From NCBI GenBank assembly GCA_026874595.1, contig CM049318.1, positions 18,338,241 to 18,402,240 on the forward strand: DNA of 64,000 nucleotides. The letters run 5' to 3'. Source of the stretch: Sipunculus nudus (taxonomy: Eukaryota; Annelida; Sipuncula; Golfingiida; Sipunculidae). This document shows, one piece after another, positions 46,101 to 56,467 of the stretch (positions are counted from its first letter, which is position 1; each line of letters starts with the position of its first letter). The position numbers and the translations under genes were made by a program. The notes under the pieces were generated by a model. It saw only the letters and a list, made by a program, of their open reading frames with translations. It had not been told where the DNA came from and searched no databases.

Positions 46101-48826
46101 CTGTTGATTATGTGATTTATTTTATGGCTTGTACATCTGGTAAATTTGTCAAAATTCATCTGTGTATACACTTGCACCAGCATAGTTGTCAGTGGTTTTT
46201 AATGCAGCAGATGCTACACATCATTATAATCCTCATATACTGGTATAGCAGTTTTACAGTACATTAATGTATTGACTAGTGATAGGACTAATGATCGTTT
46301 ATTAATGGATGTTTTCATGTACCTTCTATATTTCCATTAAATCTGTTTTAATATATTTTAATATACATGTATACATAAAATATTGACTAAAGAATACAAA
46401 ATATTTCTTTCTTTTTTTTTTATCTGCCCATGTTTGCGCTAGATTGAAAATACAGCTGACTATCAAAAACCGGCATGTGGGCTTAGTATTAGCAGGGATT
46501 CGGATAACTCATATATTTCCTATATATTCCTATTTTTTTATTGGAAGATTGTCTCCTACAATTTCCTACATTTTCTAGCATTTAGGCCTTCATATGCTGT
46601 ATTTTTTCTGCATGGGCCCTGAATAAGTCATAGGTGACACAGGGTTCGTACATCCTTAAAAAGTCATGATTTTTGAGGTTTGAAAATAATTACTTAAAAA
46701 GTTGTGAATTTTAGAAAATTCTCAAAAGTCATGAAAAAATCATGAAAATTTCATTTGCTCAAAGTGTATGAACCCGTGGCAGATTTTCACCTGATAATTA
46801 CTTTTGACCCTGCCTTAAATCTCAAGATTGCACACTCCATAGCCAGTGCCCTGTCACTGTTTCCTTTGATTGTTTAGCAATTATGAACATCTCATTAAAA
46901 CTTTCCTCTGTAGGATCAACAATGACTGGAGCTTTGACGATGCCATCTCCTCTCAGTTTGGCTGTCAGGTCCGAGCCTTTGATCCAAGGTAAGAACAACA
47001 AACAAGGTACACTGCTTAAGCCTAAGTCACAACCGGCCACACAGGCTCCCTCCAATTCTCCTCAGAATCTCACATGCAAAGCAAGTCCTTAATGCAAATT
47101 TCCAGGTTGCAGACAGTGTGTAAGCACGTACTCTACTAATTCTCAGCAAACAACGAGGCTACAAATGTAGTTTGCCCTCCCCCCTTCAAGGTGTTTGCAA
47201 AGAGTTCACCAGTGAGACATGCAATTTTTAGGGTACCATGGGAAGAAAGTCTGTGGTCTAAGACGCAGGTTGCACACAATGAGGGAGCAAGTGCCTGCAG
47301 AGCACGGCATGTCTAACTTCCTTTGTACATGCTGATGGGCTGTCTGCGACCTCAAAATTACTCATGAAGGACTTAGATGGCAACATGAGATTCTGCACAA
47401 AATTTGGACGCCAACAGGCCATAGGAGCCAGTATGGCCAGTTGTGACCTAGGCTTTACACAGCGAGTTCATTCAGCTAATTCATTTCACTCAGCTACTGC
47501 ACACATAGTGAACATTTTCCATAGACAGACTCTGGGAGAAATATGTTTCAGCTCAAAGCTAATCAGTCACATAGTAGATGAACATAGCAAAAAGCTCTCT
47601 TTGGCATATTAGTCACATTATCAGAATGAGTAAGATTTGATGCTGATAGCTGCAGGTGTACTTGAGATATTTGTTAAAAGCTAGTGGACAAAATTGGATA
47701 CCAGTATATCATACAAAAACTGCTAAAACCTTAATTTAAATTTAATTTCTTAAAATGATCATGATCAACTACATTATATTATATGCATTGGGCACTCTAT
47801 CAAAAGTAGACAAGTGAAATCATTAATGTGTTTTTAAAATGTCAAGAAACTTTTACCTTTGAATATTCTTGTATTTAGCATGGGTGTTGGAGACCACCAT
47901 CATTCGGACAAAGTAGCGTTTTATAATTTGGGACTTGGAGGAAAAAATGAAGTCAAAAGTAACGGCTGGAAGATGAAGACTCTGGGTACACTCTTCCGAG
48001 ATCTCGGGGATGATGATGTAAGTAGCTTTGTAGGTTGAAGGATGATGATATCATATTATTTACAAAAAATTGGTAAAACATTTTTAAGCAGACATTTAAA
48101 TAAGAAACACACTAATTTGTTGCTTCCTCAGGGTTAGGTCTTACTATTGACTCAAATTTATTTACTGTAAGTATGATTTTGGAATAATATTTAAATTCAG
48201 ATTTAGAAATTTAAAATAACATTCATTGTTGTCTTGAGGTAATTAACAAGGTGTGTAATGCAGATTATTTTGCTGAGTGGTGTAACACTAAACATAAATG
48301 CGTGTGTTTACTTCTTGGAATATTACACCATTAATATAATAGAAAATTGCAAATATTTTATAATATGCCAGTATGGTAACTTTCATGTAAAAGTCTAATT
48401 TTGACAGATAGGTTGAACTTCTAAATTTTCATTTGAGTTACAGGTCAAGTTCACAATTTTATGGCATTTATGTATTTATTTTTTTTTTTTCAAATCTAGA
48501 AAGACCTTGATGTACTGAAGATCGATATTGAATACAGCGAATGGGAGTCATTGAAAACAGCTCTGCAGGAAGGATCATTAAATCGCGTGAAACAGTTTGT
48601 TTTTGAGATCCACACCCCAGAAGTCAGCCTTAATGGCCGCAGTCGAGCCAGCACAGTTAAAGACTTTGTGGATATGTATGATATTTTATACCAGCTTGAA
48701 GTGTTAGGCTTCAGAAAATTTCACAATCATTTGAATCCTTATGGAAAATATATGTCTGAAAGGACAGGGATGGAACGATCATGTTGTTATGAAATGTACT
48801 ATATAAATACTCACTATCTCAGGTAG
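34019..48826 (+). CDS. METTL24-like membrane methyltransferase with long coiled-coil stalk (9 exons, about 825 aa)
   Basis: Nine exons (34019-34144, 35383-35436, 37922-38818, 40197-40789, 41190-41327, 43598-43726, 46914-46988, 47879-48017, 48500-48826) join to 2478 nt in one frame. Residues 8-25 are a signal anchor, typical of type II Golgi/ER proteins. Residues about 105-355 (Gln/Glu/Lys) and 385-555 (Arg/Glu) are long coiled coils separated by an acidic linker (EDEDDQDGQADEDD). The C-terminal 250 residues match the Methyltransf_22 family seen in METTL24: GDGGWDICTS, CTVYSFGINNDWSFDDA, QVRAFDPS, WKMKTLGTLF, VLKIDIEYSEWESL, FVFEIHTPE and a final ERSCCYEMYYINTHY. The domain is expected to use S-adenosylmethionine; the substrate is unknown. 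Vertebrate METTL24 is much shorter (about 370 residues) because it lacks this stalk. Family call strong; topology and stalk role inferred. Confidence 0.88.
34685..35047 (+). mobile_element. tRNA-derived SINE (family 1, copy b), in intron 1
   Basis: A-box-like TGGTCTAGGGATGGC at 34696 and degraded B box GTGTTTGAATCC at 34742. The body parallels the 9445 SINE: TGCAG(G/A)CT, CATGTTTCATTCACA versus CGTGTTTCACTCGCA, and AGAATGGAATTCTG near the end. It is more diverged, so older. Confidence 0.75.
35383..35436 (+). CDS. METTL24-like exon 2
   Basis: 18 codons (NLIKTGKQQDEDAADIVE) in phase 0. Acceptor CATTCCAG, donor GTAACA. It adds a short polar segment after the anchor. Confidence 0.75.
36172..36490 (+). 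mobile_element. tRNA-derived SINE (family 3), in intron 2
   Basis: Starts with GTGGCGTAATGGTTAGGGCG, a clear A box. The B-box region (AAAGGGTTGAGATGGC) is degraded. The body (CCAGGAGTGAATGGGTACTG, GTATGCGCCCCACGGAG) is unlike families 1 and 2. Confidence 0.65.
37922..38818 (+). CDS. METTL24-like exon 3: Gln-rich coiled coil
   Basis: 299 codons in phase 0 from TTGTGGACAG to a GTATGG donor (an acceptor 9 nt later is also possible). A short linker (KSPQGPYNIKYKKAL) precedes about 250 residues of heptad-like sequence dominated by Gln, Glu and Lys (EEQQRQLQQQVEQVELQKKQ). Reading through the donor would add about 36 residues and stop at 38924-38926, giving a protein without the enzyme domain. Confidence 0.85.
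40197..40789 (+). CDS. METTL24-like exon 4: acidic linker and Arg/Glu coiled coil
   Basis: A strong pyrimidine tract ending TTTTAG precedes it. The frame reads an acidic stretch, then EEERRRQEDESKRQAEE-type repeats for about 170 residues. It exits with two bases before GTATTT. Such sequence usually forms a rigid single helix or coiled coil. Confidence 0.85.
41190..41327 (+). CDS. METTL24-like exon 5: start of enzyme region
   Basis: Acceptor ATTTTCAG, donor GTAAGT, two-base phase in and out. Encodes GSLDPAAVRSRFPGISLFMD and KMDPAVAEDIFYE, the pre-domain helix region of the methyltransferase. Confidence 0.85.
42929..43398 (+). mobile_element. TTAA-flanked MITE, copy B, in intron 5
   Basis: TTAA at 42929-42932 and 43395-43398. 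Ends are AGCTGCCCATTCACCTGCCTG-like and, inverted, CAGACAGGTGATTTGGCACC. The interior matches the 17815 copy along its length (about 470 bp, similar orientation). Confidence 0.75.
43598..43726 (+). CDS. METTL24-like exon 6: GDGGW motif
   Basis: Acceptor TTGTGACAG, donor GTAAGA. Encodes CRGRIRMGNSGDGGWDICTS and CTVYSFG, the glycine-rich entry of the Methyltransf_22 domain. Confidence 0.9.
43990..44390. repeat. GC-richer dispersed repeat bordering the minisatellite
   Basis: Intron 6 sequence with TTGACGCGGTGGCTGCGAG and CCGTAGGGGCACCGTACAG. It ends in GGTTGTGATTGAGGCTTAAG, a relative of the minisatellite unit that follows. It looks like part of a dispersed element whose end seeded the array. 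Confidence 0.4.
44395..45840. repeat. Minisatellite, about 28 units of 45-55 bp, in intron 6
   Basis: Units consist of TGATCAGCAGGTTGTGAC, then (C/T)GAGGCTTAGGGTGTATG and a variable (TG)n that causes most length variation. Nearly every unit has a TGATCA site. Two unit subtypes alternate in the right half (GACCGAGG and GACCAAGG). Long open frames on the minus strand here merely reflect the repeat. Confidence 0.95.
46914..46988 (+). CDS. METTL24-like exon 7: SFDDA/FDPS motifs
   Basis: Acceptor TTCCTCTGTAG, donor GTAAGA. Encodes INNDWSFDDAISSQFGCQVR and AFDPS, the acidic motif after the second beta strand, expected to contact the cofactor ribose in this fold. Confidence 0.9.
47010..47470. repeat. 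Inverted-repeat element in intron 7
   Basis: AAGCCTAAGTCACAACCGGC at about 47017 and its inverted relative GGCCAGTTGTGACCTAGGCT at about 47437 are ends of an imperfect 70-bp inverted repeat that also includes CAGAATCTCA at about 47065 and its inverse at about 47388. The same motif in one orientation builds the minisatellite of intron 6. Confidence 0.5.
47879..48017 (+). CDS. METTL24-like exon 8
   Basis: Acceptor TTGTATTTAG, donor GTAAGT, phase 0 out. Encodes a His cluster (GDHHHSDKVAFYNLGLGG) and WKMKTLGTLFRDLGDDD, which match the mid-domain of Methyltransf_22 proteins. Confidence 0.9.
48500..48826 (+). CDS. METTL24-like exon 9: C-terminus and stop
   Basis: Acceptor TTTTTCAAATCTAG in phase 0. 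108 codons then TAG. Contains LKIDIEYSEWESLK, the most conserved block of the family, and the terminal CCYEMYYINTHY. No canonical poly(A) signal was seen close downstream. Confidence 0.9.
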   Translation, partial: KDLDVLKIDIEYSEWESLKTALQEGSLNRVKQFVFEIHTPEVSLNGRSRASTVKDFVDMYDILYQLEVLGFRKFHNHLNPYGKYMSERTGMERSCCYEMYYINTHYLR

Positions 48827-49104
48827 TATTAGTGATGTCTTTCCAGAGATGGGTCAAAAACCACATACAATGTAGACACAACAGCAGCAAGCCCATCGAG
48901 GCAGTTTGAACCGAATGTGCCACAATGCAGCAAAACTTTCACATAGTCACTGACCTCTGAGTTAGATAATTTTATTACTTGGGTCAAACGGCAGAAGGAC
49001 AAAACCACATGCAGACAAAAACCCTCCCTGTCAAAACCCACACTTACAAAAACTATAAACTTACATGGATTATACAAATAGTAAAAACTAAGTTGGGCTC
49101 TCTC

Positions 49105-49280
49105 CATGATGTAGGTGGTGGCATTTGATAGTCTAGTGTCTATAGGTGGAGGAAACAGCAGAAAACCACGGCTTTGGATGGGCCACTACAACCCACTCTC
49201 ATAGCCACGCCGGGATCGAACATGGTTTGCCAGCATAGAGAGCCAAGTGTTTTACCCCTCATCTGTCCAGGCCCAAAACC
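49105..49280 (-). mobile_element. tRNA-derived SINE (minus strand) after the methyltransferase gene
   Basis: On the minus strand GATGAGGGGTAAAACACTTG (A box) at 49242-49262 is followed by GTTCGATCCCGGCG (B box) at about 49209-49221. The body continues toward lower coordinates and may reach 48840. Confidence 0.6.
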
Positions 49281-49718
49281 AGCCCTGACTAAAACAGCAC
49301 TTGAACCTCAATGATCTACATATCGACACATGTATTAAAACACCAAATGCAAAAATACATAGAAATGTTTTAAAAAATAATGACTAATATGTATTATTTG
49401 AAAGTGATTGGGCTGTGTACAACTCTGCAAATTTAGGGAATGGGCTTATGATTTAGCTTGTTTCGTGTGAGAGGGTTTTGTCTATTATAGGTTTTGTCCT
49501 GCATGTTATGTCTCAGAGAGTTTTGGCTAAGTAAGGTTTTGTCCTTCACTCAGGTGAAATATTATCATTTCAGTCATCTGTGCTAATTATGAAATGTCAT
49601 TTGTTTTCAAGGACATTGGTGTCATAACAACAGTCAGCAGATATCCAGAATGCTGTTGCACCTCGCCATAAACATGTTTTGTGACCAGAAAATTTTATGA
49701 TCAGAAAGTCAATTTTGA

Positions 49719-49749
<31 letters not shown>

Positions 49750-50140
49750 GAATATACATATCTGCTCAGTCCAGGAATAGAAAAAGACATTGTAAATAGA
49801 GCTTTTTATCATATAACTAATACATAATAATATGTCTTGACTGCCAGTATATTTTCTTCAAAGGGTATATCAGTCTTGTAAGAGGATATCTATAGCGCAC
49901 GAGTCTTCGTGTTGAAATGTGATGGTAGCTTTATTATCAAAGGGGTATATTTTAAATGTTCAAATACATATAAAGGAATTTACAAATAGACACCAAATCA
50001 AGCACTTCTCTAAGTTAATATGTGGACTGAATTACTGTTTGCAGGTATTCTTCTAATGTCAGACATTTGATAAAGGTGTCATTTAAGAGTTGCATATGAG
50101 TTCTGTCTCTGCTTCTCATTATAGCAAGGAGATTACAGAC
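49281..50140. other. Intergenic region
   Basis: AT-rich sequence with a (CA)n(TA)n microsatellite at about 49718-49748. No exon supported. Confidence 0.5.
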
Positions 50141-50149
50141 TGGAGTATC

Positions 50150-51000
50150 AACTGTCAGAAGCCTCGAGTGTCAGTCGTGCGCTAATTGCAATGAAGACCT
50201 GATAAGCCCATTGACTCTATTGTGCGCCTATTGTGTCGCGGTGTCAGGCGGAGCGGTGGCACGCCCTTGGATAAAGCAAGTCTGCTAGATGTTTCTTCAG
50301 CAGTCCGCTGTAGCTCGCCGAAGCAGAGAGCAATATATCTGGTGACTGAGCGGTAAATCACTGAAATAACATTGACCGGAATTATGAATGTGCAAAGGGT
50401 TTGTTTTGTCAAGAATTATGCGTTATAAATATATCTAGAGAGGTCTCGTGTTGAGGAATCACTGGATCAGTTTTGGGATAGATGCGATTACTCTGCATCA
50501 ACTTCTGCCGGGATTCATGACAGATGACTGGGAAAAGTAAACCTTACTTTCCCTGAATAACTTCGGAATTATAAAAATTTACATCAGTTCCCACACTTCT
50601 GACACATATTAATAATTAAACATGTATTAAAGTATTCCGTCGATAACTAAATATTTTGACGCTTATGACCTGATGACTTTCAATTTGATGGATGACGGGG
50701 AGCCATCGCCCGCTCTGTCACTGATGGTGTTGTTCTCGTATTATCGCCCATGTTTTTCGCAGCTGGCAATTAAGGTGATGTTTCGAAGTCACGCTGAAGG
50801 GGGGGTCTCTCCCGCTGTATCAATTAGCGGCCGGGCTTATCAGTGGCATCTCTGTGTCTTTGAGCAGCGAGTTTAATGACCCCCATCAGCAACATTCAAC
50901 ACGGCCAGACTCTCACTTGATACTCCAGTCTGTTATCTCCTTGATTATAGTAATAGAGCTAATGAAATGTGCACATGACTTAGTTGCACCAGCCTCATTG
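50150..51000. other. GC-richer, repeat-free block: candidate regulatory or conserved non-coding sequence
   Basis: This stretch lacks microsatellites, homopolymers and dispersed-repeat motifs found nearly everywhere else. It contains varied, GC-richer sequence with homeodomain-like cores (CAATTAAGG, AGCTAATG). It lies between the methyltransferase gene and gene C and could hold gene C's promoter. Nothing in it reads as a convincing exon. Confidence 0.3.
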
Positions 51001-51034
51001 CAAGTAGGAAATGAGTTTATTAAAGAATTTGCAG

Positions 51035-51215
51035 TACAGTGAAACCTGTGTTATGAGACCACCCATCAGACTGGTCAAAAGTGGTCTTAAATCACTGGTG
51101 GTCTTTTTGAGAGGTCAGTTATAACCAGTTTGAATGCTTTCTGTTCATCAAAGAGTGGTCTAAATAGACAGGTATTTTTGTATCACAGGTGGTCTTTCAG
51201 ACAGATTCAACTGTA
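51035..51215. mobile_element. TA-flanked MITE, 181 bp
   Basis: Begins TA-CAGTGAAACCTGTG and ends, inverted, with CAGTTGAATCTGTC-TA. About 26-bp imperfect terminal inverted repeats both reach GACCACC. Several GTGGTCT motifs lie inside. TA target duplication points to a Tc1/mariner-type transposase acting in trans. Confidence 0.7.
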
Positions 51216-52880
51216 TTTCAGTGTCATATGAGTATTTAGTATGAGAGGAACAGGGTACGAGAGTAGCATACATGAATGAGTAGCGTGTGTTTTATGTAAG
51301 ATGGCAGATGGCTTTACACAGTTTGTTAATAGAACATCAAATGCGTTCTGCCATAAGAGTAGCAAATGACCATAGTTAGGATATGAGTGAGTAGTAGGAG
51401 TGTGATAACTGCCCATTTGCAGGGCTTCCACTTACTATCATATTCTTATATTTTGCTATGAAAAAAAGTTCTCCTCTAATTTCATGGTTATCTAAACATT
51501 AAGATCTCATACATTTCCAATATGTTTTTTCACTGCACAATCATGTTTCAGATATAACTGTTAGTACTGAATAAATATTGTTATACAAGCCTGTTATAAG
51601 AGAAAGCATCCAGCTTATTTGCAGAACTGCATGTAAATGTTGCAGTCATTCCAGTACAGCCTTCTAAACTAATTAAACAGAGTTTCAGATGCTGCTTTGA
51701 GAACTGATTGCCATGGTTAGTGACCAAGTAAAACATGATTTTGCTGTGAAAACTCCTGTATTTTTTTTTTCTATATTTCTGCCAGATAATTCCTATAATT
51801 CTCTTTTATTCTCACCTCCAGTCCTCTTACAAAATTCCAATATTTCTTTGGGAGCCTGGTTATCAAGGCTCTGGCAGCAGTGCTTTCAGACACCTTGCTC
51901 CATCAGGCCACACTTGCCATCTATTTCGTGAATAATTCTGTATGTGGTCAGGCTGAACCCATAACTGCCAATAAAATTCAGCCTGCCAAATGTGAGCAGT
52001 GCACAGTAGTCAAAACTGTTCACATGCCATCTAAAGAAGAACACGTGCACCAGAAGCTGGATAGGTTTACAAGCCTTTATTTGTTGAGACGTGTGTCAGA
52101 GTTATATACTTGTGTAAGTCTACAGCACACATGTATGTTTAAATGTTTAAGTAACATTGTATATATTTAATGGTATATTTTTAGCACAAAATACACATAT
52201 ATGTATCTAGTCATGGTATGATAGATAATATATTTGTTATATTAGTGTTTAATATTTTAGAAAGTGACCAAGACATAGACCATCATATCCACTTATTAAG
52301 ACTGTTTTGTCAGTGTGACACAATAGCTACAGGTCAAACTGCTTATGCTACTGAAATTACCTGGATGCCTGCTATTTAGCTAATATACTGTAACATGCTT
52401 ATGCTAGTGAAACTACTGGTAATATTGCCTGTTTTTAGCCAGTACATGTATACGTTAACATGCTTATTGCTATATGCTATTGATACCTAATATTATGTCT
52501 GTTTTAGAAAATATATTTAATATACTTAATATACTTAGCCTAATCGTGAATTGAAATTGTTATCATATTTTTAGCTCCCAGACTAATCATACATTCTTAT
52601 ATTCCACATTTGTTTATTAAGTGATCTGTATTGTTTGTCTATAAATTTATAAGGAATGGATATGATTTTCAGGTCTGTAGTTATGTTTTACACAGATTTT
52701 AGATTTCTTTGAACAGTTACATTTTTCATGATGGCTGGGGAAAAGATCATTTAGTTTTTATTGTATTGATTATTTCATTTTTAGGAACTTAGTTATGTTT
52801 ACTTTGTTTTGTATTTAGGAATGGAAATAAGATTCTCTGTTGAATAAGTAGCAGTTTATATTATAGATAAATTATATATA
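51216..52880. other. Region without firm genes; possible upstream exons of gene C
   Basis: AT-rich. An open segment at about 51983-52112 ends in a good donor (ACTTGT followed by GTAAGT) and contains CEQCTVVKTVHMPSKEEHV. It could be an exon, but its phase does not join directly to the exons at 53998 onward. Confidence 0.3.
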
Positions 52881-53022
52881 TACTGAGAGTCAAACACATT
52901 GGAGCATTGAGTTACTATTGAACTACTCAAGGGATGCACATTGATGTTTACACACCGGAGATCGCAAGTGACATGAAACTCTGAGTAGTAACTCAATGAT
53001 TCAACATGTTTGATACTCAGTA
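52881..53022. repeat. Imperfect inverted repeat (MITE-like), arms of 40-48 bp
   Basis: Arms at 52881-52928 and 52983-53022 share TACTGAG..TCAAACA and CATTGAGTTACT..ACTC. The TTGGAGCATTGAGTTA core also resembles the ends of the element at 56086-56405. Confidence 0.7.
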
Positions 53023-53997
53023 AATATGCTCTACTTAGCAGTATTGAGCCCTTTTTTACATCGACTGTGACTGGAATACTGAGATATATATATTGAATAT
53101 GGATTGTATCAAATTTTATTATAATTTACTCTTACCTGTTCTGATTCTCTACATTGAATGTTAGGTTTTATGAACTCTCATGGATAACTCATGATCTAAT
53201 TATCAAATAATTGATTATTACAGAATGTATTACGTGTATTAGTATTAGAACATATATATCCCTAATCTATATAGACAAATCAATGGCTACATGATGTTGC
53301 AGCTGATTGATACATTGTTTATTTTCAATATAGTATTCTTTCATGAATATTCATCTTGAATTTTGTGTGTACACTTATAATTTATATATTTTAAGGTACA
53401 TATAGGTGGTTTATCTTGATCAAATGTTTTTTTTTCCAATTTTTCGGAATTCAAACCCAAACATTACAGTCTTATGTTTGTGTTCTCATGTGAGCGCTCA
53501 CCAGTACATCCATACAAGGTGGTGTATTCCAGTCTTCAATAAGTATATGGCATACATAGTTCACATACAGTCATTCTGGGTATGAGAGATGTAATGTTTG
53601 TAAATAATGCACGTGACAATTGAAAAAAATAGGAAAGAGAGCACCTATCAAAGCAAGGGGTCAGTCAAAAGTATTGGCTGCAGAAATTTTGTTTATTTAT
53701 CAAAAGTAATTGTTATAAATTTGATGTTATGGAAATGTCTGTTTTAGTATTTGAATTTCAGAATTTTCAGTAAATTACACAAAAGTTCATAGATTTCACT
53801 GTTTTGAAGAAAAGTGTGTATTAACTTAAAAGTACTTTTTTCCCCTATAGTTTCATTTTCAAATGTGAGAAATCTTGTAAAAATATTTGAAAGGTATATT
53901 TTAAGCATAACTATTAACCAACAATGCAACTGCATGTTTAGTTAACAGTCATACCCATGTATACAATGGTAATTCATTGTTCATTTTACTCATTCAG

Positions 53998-54033
53998 GTG
54001 TTTGCAAAAATGAGATATGGGACTTGTCTGCTT
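53998..54033 (+). CDS. Gene C exon (candidate, small)
   Basis: A strong acceptor (TTCATTTTACTCATTCAG) is followed by 36 nt in a frame taking two bases in and leaving one. GTAATG is the donor. The phase matches the next exon. An alternative start at the ATG in another frame (MRYGTCLLVMLLYS) would give a signal-peptide-like sequence but soon stops. Confidence 0.3.
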
Positions 54034-54359
54034 GTAATGTTACTCTATTCTTTTTCTACCCTAAAATGTTTATTCTAGCCCAAAATGTTTAAAAAGTACC
54101 ATATTTTCTACATTTAGTTTATGTTCAGTGCCTCAGAGTCAGTCACAATGCATAGTCTTTATGGTTTATTTAGATATTCATGTTATGCAAATTTGAATTA
54201 GATTTAAAAATTTACATTAAAGAACTAACTCTTTAATTTTCCAACAGTAATCTACATAACTATCCCACTGAGAGACAACCATCTGAGCGCTGATCTCATC
54301 ATTAACGTCAAACCTATTGATGTAAATATACTGTTATGTTTGCGTGATGGATATATCCT

Positions 54360-54423
<64 letters not shown>

Positions 54424-56408
54424 ATATATATATATATGTCATATTGTATGGATAAATTGTATATTGATATTGTCTGAATAATCTTTACATTTTTGCCATC
54501 ACCTTGTCATATATAATTCTGCTCACCATATATATATTTGCCCATTATATCGTGGTATGTAAAACTATATCTTGTCATTGTAGATTGGACAGTCCTTTCA
54601 AACTACAGATGTAAAAAAAGGTTTTGTGAAAATCTTCACAGGATACACATTCAAAGAAGCACAATATAGTATTAACTCCAAAAGTGTATATTCTTGCACA
54701 ATTCTGGGGCAGTCAGCAAGTATGAGTTATTTTATTGTGTGTAATGCTGCGTTTTTTAGCTGCACACACATCATAGTACACTAACACACAAGCACATATG
54801 TCCTTTTCTGGCTCTCTCCTGTTATTGACTACCACCGGTTCCTTATGTGAATTACCAATCAATTAAGCATTTTTCACTAGGACCAATAAGTGTATATATG
54901 CCCTGCCGTGTGAAGTTAAACGTTAAAGTTAATTGTTTATGATATTGATCTGCTCTGATGTGGCCTACCTTCAAACAGGTCACAACAGTATGACAAGTCA
55001 TTTTGTGGAAATAGATTACCAAGGATTAATGTTAATCCCTTTATCCAGCATGGTACACCTGGTAAATATTAACACTGGAAAAGGTATGTTATAAACTATG
55101 AAAGGACTTTTATTAGGCTGCATGAGGACTTGGAAATGTATGTGTGAAGCTGGCAAGCTGCCAATCTGAAATTGGTGTACACATGACAGCCTGCATTGGA
55201 AAATGTTATTTTGGCAAACTTTTTTATTATAATGTCAGAAGCATGTTACATTGAATATTGTAAACCTGTTAGAAAATTGATATTTGCATTATATTGATAA
55301 TTGTGGCCCAATTATGTTCATACCATTATTTTTCCATGTAACCATTTTTGAGGTATATTAATCTTTGAATTCCTACAAATGGAACATCTGGTTTCTAGCA
55401 TAAACAAGCAATGCTTGTTTTCATTACTAAAATAAATATGTTATAGTTTTATATTAGTTTAGCTTTATTCGGCTAATTTCTGTGTTAGTCAACAAAGAAG
55501 ACTTGTTAAAACAGACTTTAACAGAAGTAAAGTAAGTAGAATCCCAGTTTAGTCAGTAATAAAACAGACTTAGCAGTTTTGAGTTATTAATATCCAAAGT
55601 CAGTTTAAATTTAACTTGTATTGGTAGGTATCTTCTGATTCAGAAGCTATGGATTATAAATTAGATTGCAGATTTGATTATGCATTTAAATAGATTTATT
55701 CATATTTTGAGGGGAAAAAAGTATAGAATGGCTCATGATGAACTGTTTTGATGGTGCTGCATTTAGATATATCTTGGATTCCATGGCAATGTTTATGTTA
55801 TAATTTAGTTTAAGTACCTGTTTATGCATTTAGAAATTTCATAAGTTATAACTATGCTGCATGAAACAATGTGAATGCTGGATGCTAAGTGATGATATAT
55901 GTGTGGTGCATATTATGTGATTCACATTACTATGATGTCTAACTATGATTGATATACATTAATTTGAATAATAAAATGTGCTTTAGCAATGTCCGCGCAA
56001 TATATAAATATATAAAAGAAGGTTCAAGTGCTTGCAATATAGTGCCTGATACAGCTAAGGTAGAACCATATTACTTAAATGTTTTGCACGTTGGAGCATC
56101 GTGTTATTGATCCGGGGTGCGTTTCAATGAAAGTTTCATTTCAATGAAACGCACCTCGGAACAATGCAACCTCAGTACGGAGGAGTAATACAGCATGTTA
56201 CATTATAAAATCGAGAAATCAATAATCTTATTTAACAGACACAAGGAATTAGTTTCATAATGCCTACACCTGAAACTACTGAACCGTGAAAAATGAAACT
56301 AACAGTAACGGCTTGGTCGCCCACGAGCGTCAGTAATTGGTCGCCCTGGTGCCGATACCGGCTACGACGTAATACACGGAGTAATAACATAATGCTCCAA
56401 GGTGCATA

Positions 56409-56467
<59 letters not shown>

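Noticed and set aside
46822-47055. 77-codon minus-strand frame over METTL24-like exon 7
   Set aside because: Antisense shadow of a well-supported exon plus flanking intron repeat.
53480-53531. Possible gene C exon after CATTACAG (contains SCERSPVHPYK)
   Set aside because: Open in one phase with a GTGGTG donor, but the phase does not join to the exon at 53998. Left out for lack of support.
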